Assembly (NCBI GenBank): GCA_028023455.1
Contig: JAQFVV010012512.1
Coordinates: 188,001 to 252,000, forward strand
DNA from: Epiperipatus broadwayi
Lineage: Eukaryota > Onychophora > Udeonychophora > Euonychophora > Peripatidae
Reading direction: 5' to 3'
DNA length: 64,000 nucleotides
The notes below the pieces were generated by a model, which did not search any database, was not told the origin of the DNA, and was given only the letters and a program-made list of their open reading frames with translations. How positions within the stretch are numbered: the first letter of the stretch is position 1; each line of letters begins with the position of its first letter. Positions 28,300 to 42,500 of this stretch are shown piece after piece. Made by a program: the position numbers and the translations under genes.

Positions 28300-29165
28300 C
28301 AAGAGTACATAACATTAGATAGAAGCAAGTACTAAGTGTGATGCACCAAGGACATCCAGACATAGAATAAACAAGGTCTTAGCTCATTTCTATGTTTGGT
28401 GGTCTAATTTGAACCAGAACATAAAACAAATGATTAAGAACTGTGTTGAGTGAGTCTATTGCTGATTTGTCTCAAAGACTTTTGATTCATGGGTAAAATC
28501 AATGTCACCATGATAACACTTACATTTGGGTGATGTGGATCTGATGAATGTATATATCTTCTTAGTTGCAATTAATTTATTTAAATGGGTAAATCTTATT
28601 AAAAATACAAGTCCCAAGTGTACTATTCATATTCTAAAAGAGAACTTTGCAGGTCATGCTTTTTCGGAAACAATAGTATTGGACAATGGTACAGGATTTA
28701 CATCATAAGGAACTATTACTTTTTAGCAAATAAAGTGATAAAAACATACTCACCACCCTTATTATCTGGAATCAAATGGTTTATCCGAAAAGGCAGTGCA
28801 ACATTTGAAAGTGACACTCAATAAAACATCTCACAAAGACATACATGAAACTTTGGTAGATACAATGTTTTTTATCAACATTTCATCCCCAGCATGTCAA
28901 TGAAAATACAAGATTAACAGTTGTATTACAAATGTCATACACAAACTTAATGGAGATGTTAGCTGATAAAAAAGTTATTATGAATAATATATTTGTTGTT
29001 GAGAACTTCAAAATCAGTGAACTAAAGTGAAGTAATAATATTTTAAACAGAAATGTTTTCCTGATGTTGTAATAAAAGTTCTCTCAAAGAATGTTCAAGT
29101 AGCTAAACTAAATAAAAGAAAAATTCCGAAAAGACATGTCAATCATCTACAATTTCAGTAGAGTG
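28300..29165 (+). pseudogene. Integrase relic (Ty3/gypsy)
   Basis: The zinc-binding N-terminus is visible as VMHQGHP near 28340 and the pair NCVE near 28440. The core follows as LVAINLFKWVNLIK (28561-), IVLDNGTGFTS with the second catalytic aspartate (28676-28708) and ESNGLSEKAVQHLK with the glutamate (about 28770-28810). The C-terminal tail KRKIPKRHVNHL ends near 29150. Order and spacing are those of a DDE retroviral-type integrase, which inserts the cDNA. Stops and frameshifts inactivate it. Confidence 0.85.
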
Positions 29166-29478
29166 GGGATAATGCCCAAATTATGTTACCCTATAAACTG
29201 TAAATTGTTACCTAATAAACTGTGGAATTCTAATAACCATAAACAGCATGTTGTCATCTCCTCAGAAATATAAAATAATGGGGTCCCCATGCTAATCAAG
29301 TAAACAAGCAGAGGATCAGGTTATACAACTAGATCTAATGGATATAACGGATAAAACAAAAGGGAAAAGATTTTTATCTCCCACAAAACCCACCATAATT
29401 CAATGACACCTAACAAGATTGCAAGATTATTTATTGTAACTAAGAAAAATTGTTTTTAAAAACGGGGGAGATATGGAC

Positions 29479-29837
29479 TGTATGAGTATATATAATATAA
29501 ATGAAGTTTCATTAAAATTTGGTGTGTTACGTACAGACAGTACATTAATATTATTATAGAATAATATTAGAAATGAGATTAAAATATGTGTGTGTCAAAA
29601 CCGAAGTATATGAACAAAAACAGATAAATGAACTTGTTTATAATATTTGAAGTTATGAACAATTTATCACGCGGACAATTATTGGAATTGTTTAAAGAAG
29701 TTAAAATGATTTCAATGGTTTTTATTATAATTCTCATTACACTTCTTTTTATTACTTTTAGTTAACATTGTTGTCTTATTAATTTATTGCAGATGCATAT
29801 ACAGTGGCAAACATAAATCTTGCATTTGTATATAGCA
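29479..29837 (+). repeat. 3' LTR of the Ty3/gypsy relic
   Basis: Preceded by the purine-rich AAAAACGGGGGAGAT (about 29459-29473), a good polypurine tract. Starts TGTATGAGT and ends TTGTATATAGCA, pairing with 25418-25778. Confidence 0.7.
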
Positions 29838-29991
29838 GCATTAAAAAAGATTGTTTCAGCAAAACGAAAAGAAATAGGTAATAGTAAAGCAAAAGATGAC
29901 ATTTTGAAATCTGTGAAAGTGTTTATTAAAAAGAACATGACAATAGTTTGTAGACTATATCTTCTGAATTTCCAAATATTTTAACTAAAGA

Positions 29992-30105
29992 GATGAAACA
30001 TCTTATTATATCTACGAAGAAAAGGAAAGTTCCAGGATATGATGGGGAATTATTATTGATATTTTAAAAGAATTAAAAGATGCTGAAATAGATAAATTGT
30101 TGGCA
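29992..30105 (+). pseudogene. LINE reverse transcriptase fragment
   Basis: Reads MKHLIISTKKRKVPGYDGEL, the conserved 'KK.K.PG.DG' block at the start of LINE RT domains, then falls into stops. It directly follows the gypsy 3' LTR and runs into a TA tract at 30106. Only this block is recognisable, so the clade is uncertain. Confidence 0.55.
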
Positions 30106-30119
30106 TATATATATATTGT

Positions 30120-31114
30120 AGCCCTTGGGTTTGCCCAAGACTCCATTTTTTGAATTAAATATGCAAAATAATGTTTAATAAAAATTTTCCTCATAATTTG
30201 TATATATATTTTTTCCAATAGACAAACTTTTTAGCCAAGGCTAGGTTTGAACCCATGTTTATAGAGATTGCGTACATTTTACTTGGTAGGCAACCTAAAT
30301 ATTTGTCATTAAAAGATTTCTAACCAAAAAATTGTTTTATTTGATATTAATTTATGGAACAATTTAATATCAAAGATATAACTTATTAGATAGGCAATAT
30401 TTATACATAATAGTTGGATTGAAAAGAAAAGAGGGGGATGTGCAATTTATAAAAACTACTTTAGAGAGTGAGAATAGATTAGCCATAGTTTTACACTAAC
30501 AAGTTAGAACTAAACAGTTTATGAAATTAAATTGTAAAATAATAATAATAATAATGGTAGTGATTTAAGGATTAAAATATTAAACAATCTGGTTTAATTA
30601 AAAAATTGTATATGTGAAACATGTATGTGTGTATTTGATCTAGTTATAGATTTTAATTATAAAGTTCACAATTAAATAATAATTCCTTGTCATCTCATGG
30701 GAAACTCCTTAAAAAAGAAATTAAGTCATTTTGATAGTTTATTCATAGCAGACAAAATTTCTATCAAGATTCTGGGTTTGAAGTTGGGCTGCTGTACATT
30801 TTTTTTAATATTAAAGAAAAAGTAAAAGGGGGGAGAAGAGAGCTTTTATCATTTGTTTTGTTCTTTGGTGTGATTTCCACAAGTGTAGAATTACTAAAGT
30901 AATTACAAAAGTGACTTAATGATGTCTGTATGGCACAGGAATTTAAGTTTGAAATTAATTGGTGATTATCTATTAGAATGCAGATATGAATTTGGCATAT
31001 GGTTTTTCAGGATGTCAGAAAGATGAAGATAACAAGAAAGGAAAAAAGAAACAATAGGCAATTAAGAAAACACTGACCAGACATTTGAAGGGATAAAGGG
31101 GGGGGTGAAGAGAG
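30120..31114. other. AT-rich DNA, no supported feature
   Basis: Contains short homopolymers and an (AAT)5 run near 30541. Nothing recognised. Confidence 0.5.
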
Positions 31115-31231
31115 CTAGACACTATAAGAGCTCTGCTCCTGTATGAAAGGGTGTAGCTCTATCTCAATAGCTTTAGCTGACTCTATCTCTTTTGCAAGTT
31201 TGCTCATCATAGGTTTTAGAGAGAAGTTTTG
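31115..31231 (-). CDS. Possible terminal exon, unrecognised
   Basis: On the minus strand a strong acceptor (pyrimidine-rich, ending cttttccag at 31232 and up) precedes an open frame of 38 codons, starting QNFSLKPMMSKLAKEIES and ending in the stop at 31115-31117. The segment is charged and helix-prone. No family is recognised. Acceptor strings are frequent in such DNA, so this may be chance. Confidence 0.25.
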   Translation of the reverse strand, partial: QNFSLKPMMSKLAKEIESAKAIEIELHPFIQEQSSYSV

Positions 31232-31915
31232 CTGGAAAAGTTTTAAAAAAGAAACTTTTTTTTTTTGAAAAGAAAAATCGTTTATTATTATTATTTTGTC
31301 TGACTCTTGAAAAATGTACTTTGCGAAATTTAACAATATAGAAAAAGCAATGACTCTCAAGTAAAGTTTAAGTTAGGTATACATTGATCCCCGGAAATCA
31401 ATCAATGGTTATGATTGTCTCCACTAATTTATCAGAAATCAAAAATAGTAAAATTTAAAATACAGAAAATAAGAAAATCTAAATTTTAATTTTTTTATAT
31501 AAAGCATTAAATCTGTATGCTATAATTTTATATAAAGTGTTAAATATGAATATTAAGTGAACTAAACTAAAAAAATGCAACAAGAAGTGGACCTATATAT
31601 TTAAAAATTTTAAGTTCTATTCAGCTGTAATCTACAGAAACCAAAATGAGGAAATATTCTCAGTAGCGTAAAAACTTTATACCTTTTGGCATAGGAATCA
31701 AACTCTATCATAAGGACTCTTTCCAAATAAACACCAACATTCTGAAAAAAGGAAAAACAGAAAAAATGCAAACCAGAAATCTAAAGGACATTCCCGGAGA
31801 ACTATTTAAGTATAATTTTATTATTATTGCTATTCATGTAGAACATTTAATTTTAAAAAAAAAGAAAGAAAAAGAATTTATTCTTTATTATTTATCATAT
31901 ATATCTATTTAAAAT

Positions 31916-31942
31916 TAATCCATGAAGTTCCTATTAAATGCT

Positions 31943-32023
<81 letters not shown>

Positions 32024-32160
32024 TTGGGGGTAGATAAAATTAATATCAAGTCATTTTGCATGTGCCTGTTGAATGCTTTTATGATTATTATCATTTAGTG
32101 GTAGATGGACTGAATGCTAAATCATTCTGTATGTGCCTTGTTTTAAATGCTTTACATTTT
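31916..32160. repeat. Minisatellite-like units around (ATC)n(ATT)n
   Basis: Three degenerate units around a 'catgtgcc.tgttgaatgcttt' core occur near 31920, 32050 and 32117, the first followed by (ATC)n and (ATT)n at 31945-32023. The 127-codon ORF 32056-32439 starts inside this repeat and has no recognisable domain, so it is not called. Confidence 0.7.
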
Positions 32161-35100
32161 TTTATGATAAGAGTGAGAGATATTGTTGTGGGAAATGTTT
32201 TTTTGAATCGGATCAGGAAATTTTGTCAAGTGCTTAAACCTAATGCTATGTTTTATGAAGGTTGCATGATCGTTGGGCTAAAATATCATCATTATCCTAT
32301 AAAAGTGCAGAGAAGTAGTTTTGAAATTTTAGTGCACATTTCTTATTATTATTATCATAAAGTTAAAGCTAGATACAAGCTAATTAAGGCTTGGAAATAT
32401 TATTGGCTCTTGTTCCAGTGTACTTTTTCGCAAGATTAATGTAGATATGAAAGTTTTACTTGTACAAATTGATGTTAGACCTGTATATATGTGAGTGGAC
32501 AACAAGTCCTCACAAAGCCAGTGGAGTTGTAGTTTAGCTTGCTCCCTAAGATATTTATACTATATTTATAAATTATTTAAACACAGTGGAAGAGTTTTCC
32601 GACTTAGTTGTTTTCTACACCGTCAGATGATTTCTTTACTGATGGCCAGAGGTTGATAGGTAAACCTAAGTCTCTTTATATGACTAGGATAAAAATCCTA
32701 GCATATCTCAACCTTAGTGAAAAGTTTTTCTCTTATTCGGGTCACTGCCTGCCTCATGTTAATGTTGATATTCCTTATGGGTGTATGAACTCTAGCTATT
32801 ACTAAGCATTACTTATAAATGTTGGATACCGGGTCGCAAACTCAATTTGATGTCAGGATGAGTGCTGGTAGTGTGTGTGTGTGATTGGTGTACTTGAACA
32901 TTGTTTTGTTGATACATTTTAATTTATCAATAAGAGCCAAGAGTAATAACGTCAATAAATATTCAACTTAAGAGTTAAATAAAACCTGCGAAAATGCGTA
33001 TCTGAAATTATTTAATAAATATATATCCGCTGCCAGCTGAGAACTTCGCTGGAAAGGTAATATTGTAAAATGTTATTATTATTATTGTCATAAGAACATG
33101 AATATAGTGTGTATGCATGTATGATGATGATTGAGCTAGATACCAATTTGTTGACATTTCAAAGTAACCAAAATTAACTTAGTCCCACCATACATCAAAT
33201 ATCTCCATTGTTGAGCATAGGGCAAGAAATATTAAATTAAAATAATTAAATAAAATTATTAATTTTATGATTGGAAGCATTACCCTTAGAAACAAATCAG
33301 TAACTAAAAGCATTAAACACTGGGGGGGGGGGGATTTAATGTTCCACTATATCTGGGATAAAATGAGAACAAAAATATAATAGATGTGCAAGTATATAAT
33401 ATTTTGTCTGTCTTGTGTTAATATTACTCCATGGTAATCGTGGTTCCCTAATAATTAAAAATGAATATTTATATTTTAAAACCTCATGATATTATTTATT
33501 GATTTAGGGATATTTATGTGTTTAGTTTTTTTTTTATATCATAATACGGTTGTAGAACAGGGGAAAGCCATGCGAGTCATCAAGTGAATGTATATATTAT
33601 GTATTGAATTGTAGTATGGCAATAAAATTTGTTATTTGTTTTAAATAAAATTTGCGTACGTCTCAATGTTTTGTGGGTTATTATATCTAGACATCTCAAA
33701 TCCAATCATACATCAATATATTATTATTAATAGTTGAATCATCATTTTCATAAATAATATCCGATAAAATTTATTTAAAATGATTAATTTCCCGAGCACG
33801 GCAATACTCATGAAAGTTACCAAATAATTTAATATAGTGGAAATATAAATTATGAATAGGGATGGTTATTGAGTGGTAGTGGAGACAGTGGGTGGGCATA
33901 AAATCATTTCCCCATCCATTGTATTCAAACACCTCTCTAGATGCACTTTTTTATAATTTTACTTTAATTGTGAATATGTTTATAATGTTATTTTCTAAAA
34001 GATTTGATAAGCTTAAATTATTCGGGCTTTAATGTAAATAGACATTAAACTACATTAAAGACAGCCAAGATCACCTTGGAGGTGGTCAGGAGAGGGGTGT
34101 TTATCACAAATAATTCATAGCAGCTTGTTCGATTTCCACACCTTATTATTCTAAAAAACCCTGAGAAGAGATTATAATGGGAGAAATGAGCTAGCATAAT
34201 GGAAAATTTAATAGTAAAGTAGATAATAGTGTAATAGACCTATGAATGTGAGGATGATAGGGGGGGGATCAGGAAGGTGGAGATGGATATGGAACTATTT
34301 GTAATCGGAACAAAATTTTAATTGTGACTTTAATGACAGTGAATGGGGAGTGTGCTGAGAATAGCCAAGAATTTCCAAGAATATTAATATTATTATTATT
34401 TTAATGCATTCTCAGTGGTCTCTTAATCGATTGATTATTCATTGATCCATTCACTAAATATTATTGCTGAAATTTATTGATAAGTTATTGAAATGAGGTT
34501 TTGTTCTCAATGTTTTCATTGGAGTTGCAATTTGGCACCCTGCCAAATAAGATTATGGATGTTCTATACCATCATCATCATCATCCCAGTAGGCTTTAGA
34601 AAGTGTTAGCTGGGAACGATGAAGCATCCATCTATCCATCCTTAAAACGTTACAATTGGCATGTAACTTAGCCGCAAGTGTTTGAATGCCAGATAGATTC
34701 AATTATAGGTTATAATTAATGCATAGCGTGGTTGCCCGAGCTAAAATAAAGAAATATTACAATTGATCCATAACGAGGATGTGCGACCATTTGAATAAAG
34801 TTATAATTAGTTTAAACTGTCCAATAATATATGTTATATTTGTAAACTCTCCCAATCGTTTTAGTTATATTTGATTCACAATGTGGATGATCCATCAAAA
34901 GATTATAATACGTTTCATATCAATTTAATAAGCTTAATATATTTTAGTTTCGTTATATTTCCATAAATCCATAAATTTTAATTTCCATAAATTCTTCTTT
35001 TTGTAAACCCTTCATTTCATTTAGTTATATTTGGCTTACAACGTGATCGCCCGAAAGAAATTTAATTTTGTTAGAATTGGGTAGCACATCATATATATGA

Positions 35101-35290
35101 ATCAGCTTATAGAAAGAATGGCTATATTTAATGAAGCCGATATAGAATATATTAAAAAAATACAGATCCTTTAAAATTCTATCAGTCTATACAAAGTCTT
35201 TACCATGACAATTAAAACTCCTTCAGTAGTGAATAAAAACAAGCCATTTTTATGAATGATTTAATGAATAATAAATTATCATTATGCTTT
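32160..35290. other. AT-rich DNA with G homopolymers, no supported gene
   Basis: Holds G tracts (33323-33333, 34260-34267), a short (ATC)n at 34570 next to 'gtgttagctgggaac', and scattered (ATT)n. That ATC junction may be the end of another SINE-type repeat. Nothing else is supported. Confidence 0.45.
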
Positions 35291-35293
35291 AAA

Positions 35294-35720
35294 TTTGTAA
35301 TTAATGAAAAAGCATTTGATACTATAAACATTTTTATAGTGATTAAGGCATTGATTCATTAAGATATGGAGTCCAGATAATGTATATTCAGAATATTTGA
35401 ACAAATTCAAAAAGACGGTTTAAATCCCATGATACTAACATTATTATTGATAACAGTATACATAATGTGAATCCAAATTTTCAAAACATATATAACTGTT
35501 TTACAAGAAGTATTTTGAGAATTAAAATAAAAATATATGAAAATAAAAGTAGATGTAAATTATTTAAGTCATAGAGATTTTGTAGATGATGATGTTTTTG
35601 CAAATAATGTCGAAATCAAGCTACAGGTAATGTTGCAAGAATTATAACAATCTGTTCTAGTGAGCATTCATCTTTATTTTTATATACTCATCTTAAGCCA
35701 TACAGAAAGGCAGTAAGCAT
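35294..35720 (+). pseudogene. RTE-like LINE reverse transcriptase relic
   Basis: The frame reads FVINEKAFDTI..IVIKALIH, matching the 'YEKAFDS' block with the first catalytic aspartate, and then RDFVDDDVFANN at 35573-35608, the degenerate 'FADD' box. The two blocks are separated by about the distance expected in RTE/BovB-type RTs, with several stops and frame changes. It is an old, dead copy; no 3' tail or target duplication is visible. Confidence 0.7.
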
Positions 35721-36345
35721 CTTTTTTTATTAATTAAAGTGGTTATTTAGAACAGTAGGTTGAAGTATCCTAGTGCTGAATAGGCATTGACAGCTTTTAT
35801 GTATCTATATTTATAAACCACTCTAGCATTGAGGAAAATATCTGCTTTGTGTATACATAGATATTAACAAATGTAAACGTATTTACTTTTAAACATTTAT
35901 AATAATTTTATCTTTTTGAGAACTTTTTTTATAGATTGCCTTCCTCTCGTTTCATTTAAAACACAGACAATTTTAAAAAAAAAATTATATTATTTCTGGT
36001 ATTATATTTTACCGTTCTTCATAAAAAAAAATTTCTACTTATTTAATTATAATAATCACAATCTAAGAATTATATCAGGTTTTTTGCTAGCGCTGAATCA
36101 ACATTGCTTCAAATTCAGATACAATTTGCTTTTTTGAGATTTTTGTTTTCTTCTATATTTTTCATCCATTTGCCAGTTATTTTTATTTTCAATTGTCCCA
36201 TACATCTGAAAATATTATTTGAAAATTATTTCATATTCTTTGTTTTCTTCTTATAACAAATATTATTTGTTACAAATTGTGTAAATGTATTAACATATGT
36301 ATAACTGAAACACACAGGCCTATCATTCACCTGTGTCTATATATG

Positions 36346-37010
36346 TAATATATAGGGTATATGAGCACAGGCTTTCACACAACCCACCACTCTCCACACT
36401 ATCTCATAACACTGATACACTTGAACACATATATTTTGAAAAAATAAATAATCACCACTATACATATTTTGTGCTAAACCAGCAATCTTCAATTGGTCCA
36501 GATTACCATCTCTACACATATATGCTATAAGGGCTCAGATATATATTAAGATATCCAATCCTCATACTTCAATGGACAGGCTTCAATCTACTCCACATTC
36601 CAACTCTTCAACCGTCCATCCAATTAAAAATCTGGTGATGGAACATGAGGAGTCAGATTGACCTTGGGTCAACATGGGTGTGACAAGAATCTCGACCTCA
36701 GGGTGACCTTTGAGCATTACATCACCAGATTTTCAATTGGATGGATGGTTGAAGAGTTGGAGTGTGGAGCAGCTTGAAGCCTGTCTATTGAAGTATGAGG
36801 ATTGGCTATCTTAATATATATCTGAGCACTCATAGCATATATGTGTAGAGATGATAATCTGGACGAACTGGTGATTGCTGGTTTAGCATGAAATCCTTAT
36901 GTTGGTGATTATTTATCTTTTCAACATATATGTGTTCAAGTGTATCAGTGTTATGAGATAGTATGGAGAGTGGTGGGTTGTGTGAAAGTCTGTGCTCATA
37001 TACCATATAT
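36346..37010. mobile_element. Large fold-back element, ~295 bp arms
   Basis: The arm 36346-36640 is the reverse complement of 36720-37010 with scattered mismatches; a spacer of ~80 bp separates them. Because of this, nearly the same peptide is readable on opposite strands (36333 plus and 36830 minus), which is structure and not coding. A third, single arm occurs at 57263-57425. TA-rich sequence flanks the element. It behaves like a MITE/fold-back DNA element; no transposase is present. Confidence 0.88.
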
Positions 37011-37330
37011 ATTAATATATGTATAGTGGAAATGTTATATATATGACAAAAATGCATGGCTTATAAAATTTAGTTACTTTGACTAGTATGTGAAGTCAGG
37101 TACAATGTTTCATTTTTTTTAAATAGGATTAAACATTATTGGTACAACATGTTTTACAAGGTAAACTTTAATTTACATAGTGTAATATGGAGATCCAAAA
37201 TAATACATTGTATTTTTGTCGATAGCATTTCCAAAATTTGATCAACCTGTGAAAGTTTAAAGCATCAGTCCATGGGGTTATCAGCCATTAAAAGTAAACT
37301 TATGTTATAATTAGGAATTATTTGTAAAGT

Positions 37331-37900
37331 CTAGAATTCAAATATGAATAGCATTTTAGGAGTACAATATTGAAAAATCCAATTTGCAGTAGGTAGCTTT
37401 AGGAATAAAAAAAAAACACTTGAGATAATATAAAATACAGGCTTAGTCAATCTACTGTTCAGTTCTCTGAAATGGCTTCGAACATCCCCAGAAGAGAGCA
37501 GTCCAGTGTACTTTGGCAGAACTATGGAGAACAAGAAAAAAATATTGAGCTTTAAAATGTTCTGCTGAAAACCATTCCAATCCTCCACAAAAAACCATAT
37601 GAACATCAAAGGACCAATCCCATCAATACCCATATTGGAAATAATAGAAATAATTAAGGTGGATCATTTGCAATTAAAACAATTAGACTAAACTGCATCT
37701 TACTTTGCAATAATACATGGATAAAATTATTTAGAAGATTAACGTTAAAAAAACTGCTAAAGATAATGTTATTTTTCCTTTCCTATGAATGAGAGGTTCA
37801 ATGTCTGAAACGATCCCCACAGCATCCTCATCCCAGCTCCCATTCTCAACAGAGCTAGGATTTAGGCTCCTGGTGTCCCTCCTAACAACCAGACCCTCTC
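37331..37900 (-). other. GC-richer segment with open frames, unrecognised
   Basis: A 100-codon minus-strand ORF (37331-37633) and a second open minus-strand stretch (about 37790-37900, containing VENGSWDEDAVGIVSD) stand out against AT-rich surroundings. I recognise no domain and cannot define splice sites joining them. They may be parts of an old repeat. Confidence 0.25.
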
Positions 37901-39500
37901 ATCCACTCACCAAAACTGAGTAAAATGAAGATTTTTCATTAAAAGGCAAAATCTCTGTAAAAATCTTTTGAAATTTCAGTGACTACCATATAATTTACAC
38001 AGAACTTTTATAAAAGTTAATATTATTCTTATTTGTGATATCACATTGAAATAACTTGTATATGAAAAGAGAGCCTAGAAACTCCTATTTTACACAGAAA
38101 TCATTTTAGAAAAAAATAATTCCCCAATCTAAGAAAAAAGAAACTAAAACGGGGAGCCAGAAACAGAATTAACTGGAATCCTTGGCTTCCTCTAGTGAAC
38201 TATAATACAATTTTAAAGCATAATTTATATCCGTTTTAAAATAATATTATAACTAAAAAAAATATTGTTTTGCAAATTCTTCTCATAGTATTTCTGGATA
38301 TATATTTAAGGGCATACAAATATATATTATTTTTTAAAACAGTCTACTTTTTGCTGTTGAAAATTACAGAACAGCAAGCAAGTCACATGATTCTATTGTG
38401 TGAATAATTACTATGGCATTGTATGGATTAAAACTTTTGATATTTTTCTCAAGCAGTTCTTTTGGATTAATTATTTTCTTGTTGAATACAAAGTGTCTTA
38501 AGGATTAGAAGTATGACCATGTTTCAAAAGTGTGTATCATATCTTCTGGCTAACTCTTACATAAGATACATGTGGGATTCAGATTTAATTTAAAACGGTA
38601 ATAAGGAAGGTTATTGTAGGAATTGTGTAAAGTAATGTTATGGAAAAAAATTATCCATAATTGAAAAAAATATGTGTTTTGGAAATCAGATTAATGTTTT
38701 GGCAAGTTGGAGGGTTGACCAAAGATATCTGTCAAGATAATATTTTGCAGATCATTAAACAAAATAGCAATGAATATTGAGCAAACAATATTATAGGTAG
38801 AGGAATGACTTTGAGGATTGGATTAACAATAGTTGCAATGTACATCTTAGTTCTGAAGTATAATTCAAATGACTAAGGACATATTAGATTAAAATCACCT
38901 TAGTAATGTAGGAAAACGAACACTTGTATTTGATAAAAGATGAAATGTTGATCCCCAGATGTATGATTTTATTTTGATCATAATATTTTAACAGTACTTT
39001 TTAAATGTTGCATCCATGAGCTACAGTAAGCAAGCATATCACCCAGAAAAGCATTAACAATATGAACTATTACTATAGGTTAAAAAAATTTTGGGCAGAA
39101 GACTTTTATAAGTTATTTGGAATTCTGAGGAAAGATGAGTGATGACCTGTAAAGAATGAATATATATTGTGACCTGTAGCTATCTGTCACAGGATGTCTT
39201 ACTAACTTTTAATGTAGATACTGTTAAGGGTTTCAAATTTGGCCAGAATATGAAAAATGAGAGGTATATATTGTAAGTCTATGAATACTATTAGGATATC
39301 ATCATCAAAAGATATCACTTTAACAGTTATACCAAGATGAAGAAGAAAGGTCTTATGTGCAGTGCTTAATTCTTTGATCATGATATATATATAATACATA
39401 TTTAACCCGTGCAAATCTTCGTTTTAATATATATATATATATATATTGCAAATAATAGTGAAGCAAGTGGTGAGCTTTGTGGAATACCTCAATGAGGCAT
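37900..39500. other. AT-rich DNA, no supported feature
   Basis: Includes short TA runs at 39167 and 39428. Nothing recognised. Confidence 0.5.
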
Positions 39501-39510
39501 ATATATATAT

Positions 39511-42500
39511 TGTAACCGTTCGATTGTTGTCCCAACTACATAATATCACCAAAACATAAGTGCGCTAAGAATTGTAACCTCGATCACCGATCAATTCCCG
39601 CTGCACATTGTCAGCGATTAAGAGCTGTAACCAAAAGCATATCATGCTATCTATATTATGCACCAAAGACCACAACCAACATCTGGAGCAACTTACCACA
39701 GACCAAACTAATGATATAACATAAACTTTTTATGATTTAATTTGATCGCAGCCAGGGTGTACCGCAAAGACCTATCATAGTAGTATGATAAAATACATTA
39801 AACAAATTATAAGTATGTAATGTTATTATCTTTCAAACCTTAATTTGCGATTTTCATTGGATGAGACCCGATGGCCGACCATGTACAAGATGGCATAATT
39901 TGTGGAACTACATATGATTATGAAATTTTAAACCATCTATATGATTTTTAATACAAATGCTAGTCTAGGTAAAGCTTTGCAATAAATAAACATAAATACT
40001 TGGGTTCTTTTTTTATAGTTTACTATATCACTGAGACTCTTGTTATACTGACAAATGACAATTTAAAAACGTTAAGTAAATATATTCAATCATGTCATTA
40101 TCTGGTAAATCTGTTTACAGGTTTAATAATCAATTTATATTGTATACTAGAATCAACTACGCAAAGCTAAAATGATGGAAAAGGTAAATGGGATTTTATT
40201 GTACCTTACACATCATAAACTACCAAAGACGAAAAGCATCCAAATGTTTTCTCAAAATATCACTAAACTCTTATATCATGTTGACGATAGTATGTATTTC
40301 AATGTATGCTCTATCCAAGGTTTATGATTTCTGATTTTACGAATGACAAATAGCAATGGCACAGTAAGTTTAATTATAAATCAACGTTTATTTACAAATT
40401 TATGAATAATAAGTAATTAATTCTAATGTTATAATTAAAGACATAAATAAACAAATAAAATAAATAAATTATAATTCCATCGACTTTCTTCAATAACATA
40501 TCATAGGTACGGTTTTTAAAAACCTAATCATACCTTATATTTCAATTTGATATAATGAATGTATTGAGGAAATTATACTAAATTCAACATCAACTCATGA
40601 AACATCTAATGTCATTTCCAGATTCAATAAATCTATACCGTAAACTTATAATAATATAATAAATAATATTATATTTGTAGGATTTAGCTATAATGCAATC
40701 ATTAAATAAAGTGAAAATTTAAACTTACATTCAGGTAAATAATAATCAACCAACAGTTATTTATTATGAGGTAACTTGAATAGAATGTCCTGCTACAATT
40801 TAATGATCTAACTTATAAATTATACTTACAAATGGAAGAAGATGATTTAGCAGAATAACTAAAATACTTTGCCCAACTTATATCTATGAAGTAAAACCAT
40901 ATTCCTGTGGATGCATTCATCTACACATAGGAATTAAATAACACTAAACGCTTTGTGGATTTATACACCATCATAAAGTAATAAGTATAATTACACAATT
41001 CCGCGGATTAACCACCAGCACAGGAATGAGTGTAAAATACAAAAAAAAAATGGCAATTAAGTAATCTGCGGATTAACCACCGGCACAGATTAATGTCTTT
41101 TAACATTATAAAACAACATTACTATTTACTTCACATTAAAGTGCAAAACCATCCTCCTCAGTTATTCTGACCATTCAGAAAACACTAACATTTTAGCAAA
41201 TGTGGGTTCTTGCATAATAAAATGTTACACTAATCAGGACAACTAATGTACTAACTTATCTTGCTTAAAATAAAACATATGTAATGTAATATAAGTAATA
41301 TTAGTATAGGAATAGAAATCTGGAAAGACTCACAAAATACCTCATGAAAAATTGATACATCTCATAAATTCATTTAGTACTTTTCAAGCTTTTTCGCAAG
41401 CGCTATTTTCTTGAATAAGTATTTTATTCAACCCCTATTAATTTAAACTTAATAAAATATAACTTATGAACTTCACATGCAAGTTCATATAACGATAAAA
41501 TTAAAGTAATGCATTATTCATCAAATATATAAAATCTAACAGGTGTGTGTGTGATATAAATTAAATATGTAGCATTTTATAGTTCAATACATGAATTCTA
41601 GCAGGTGTGTGTATCACAAATTAAATTGTATAGCATTTTATAACTACAAATATGATCCGTGACATCCATGTACGATGTGTCGAACAATAAATATACGAAG
41701 TAATAGCTACAATTATAGTTGAATTCCATACATGTAATTTTATCCATTTGTATTAGTTATTATAAGCACTATTAGATTAACGATTTTATGTGGCTCCATA
41801 AACATGAAACAATTCCAAAACATGACACGCAGAGTTTAAATGAAAATGTTTTTTCATAAGTTATTAATTTCTACATTTCTCTATTAAAACTGTTCCAAGT
41901 TTATCACATCCATGCTAATATTTATTTATCCACGCTTAAATCTAGGAATACTAATTATAGCACTTAATTTAATCATTCCAAACTGACGATAAAATTAGAA
42001 AATAGCTTTAATTAATTATTTGAAGACTGTTTTTATTATCCAAATGGTAAACAAATTAACTAGCAAATATATTACTGGCATTGCAAAGTTAAATATCAAT
42101 ACTATATTTTTTATTAAAATTATAAACGGAAATATTAAACTATGTTAATAACTTTAACATTTTACTTTAATTTAAACTTCTTCTTTTTTAAAAAGCAAAT
42201 TTTCATATTTATAAAACTTCTGTAATTAAAACACTTATTTAATTTTTCCAAATTGTGGAATAATAAATATTTTAAAACATACCAAAATCTTGCAATTAAT
42301 TCTGCTTTTAAACTGGAAAGCTCCGACATATTTCAAATGTAATATTGGAAAATTATTATTAGTGATTTGATCCACCTGGCTAGCCGACTTGAACAAACTT
42401 TTAAATTTAGCAATTCATCTTATTATTAAATACCACTATGTTATTTTTACGTTTATAGAAAACTTTGTGGTAATCCGTTTACTTGTTAACTATTTTAAAA

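Larger units (their letters stand above)
25418..29837 (+). mobile_element. Decayed Ty3/gypsy retrotransposon, near full length
   Basis: LTR-like ends of ~360 bp (25418-25778 and 29479-29837) flank a 3.7 kb interior that reads, in order, gag zinc knuckles, RT, RNase H and integrase, all on the plus strand and all broken by stops and frameshifts. This is the domain order of Ty3/gypsy (Metaviridae) elements. The LTRs are strongly diverged, so the insertion is old. No target duplication is evident, and no PBS could be read after 25778. Confidence 0.85.

Noticed and set aside
32056-32439. 127-codon plus-strand ORF
   Set aside because: It starts inside a degenerate tandem repeat, has no domain and no splice or promoter context; its length is within chance for a relaxed reading in this region.
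36333-37057. Similar ~65-residue ORFs on opposite strands
   Set aside because: The similarity is caused by the inverted arms of the fold-back element, not by paralogous genes.
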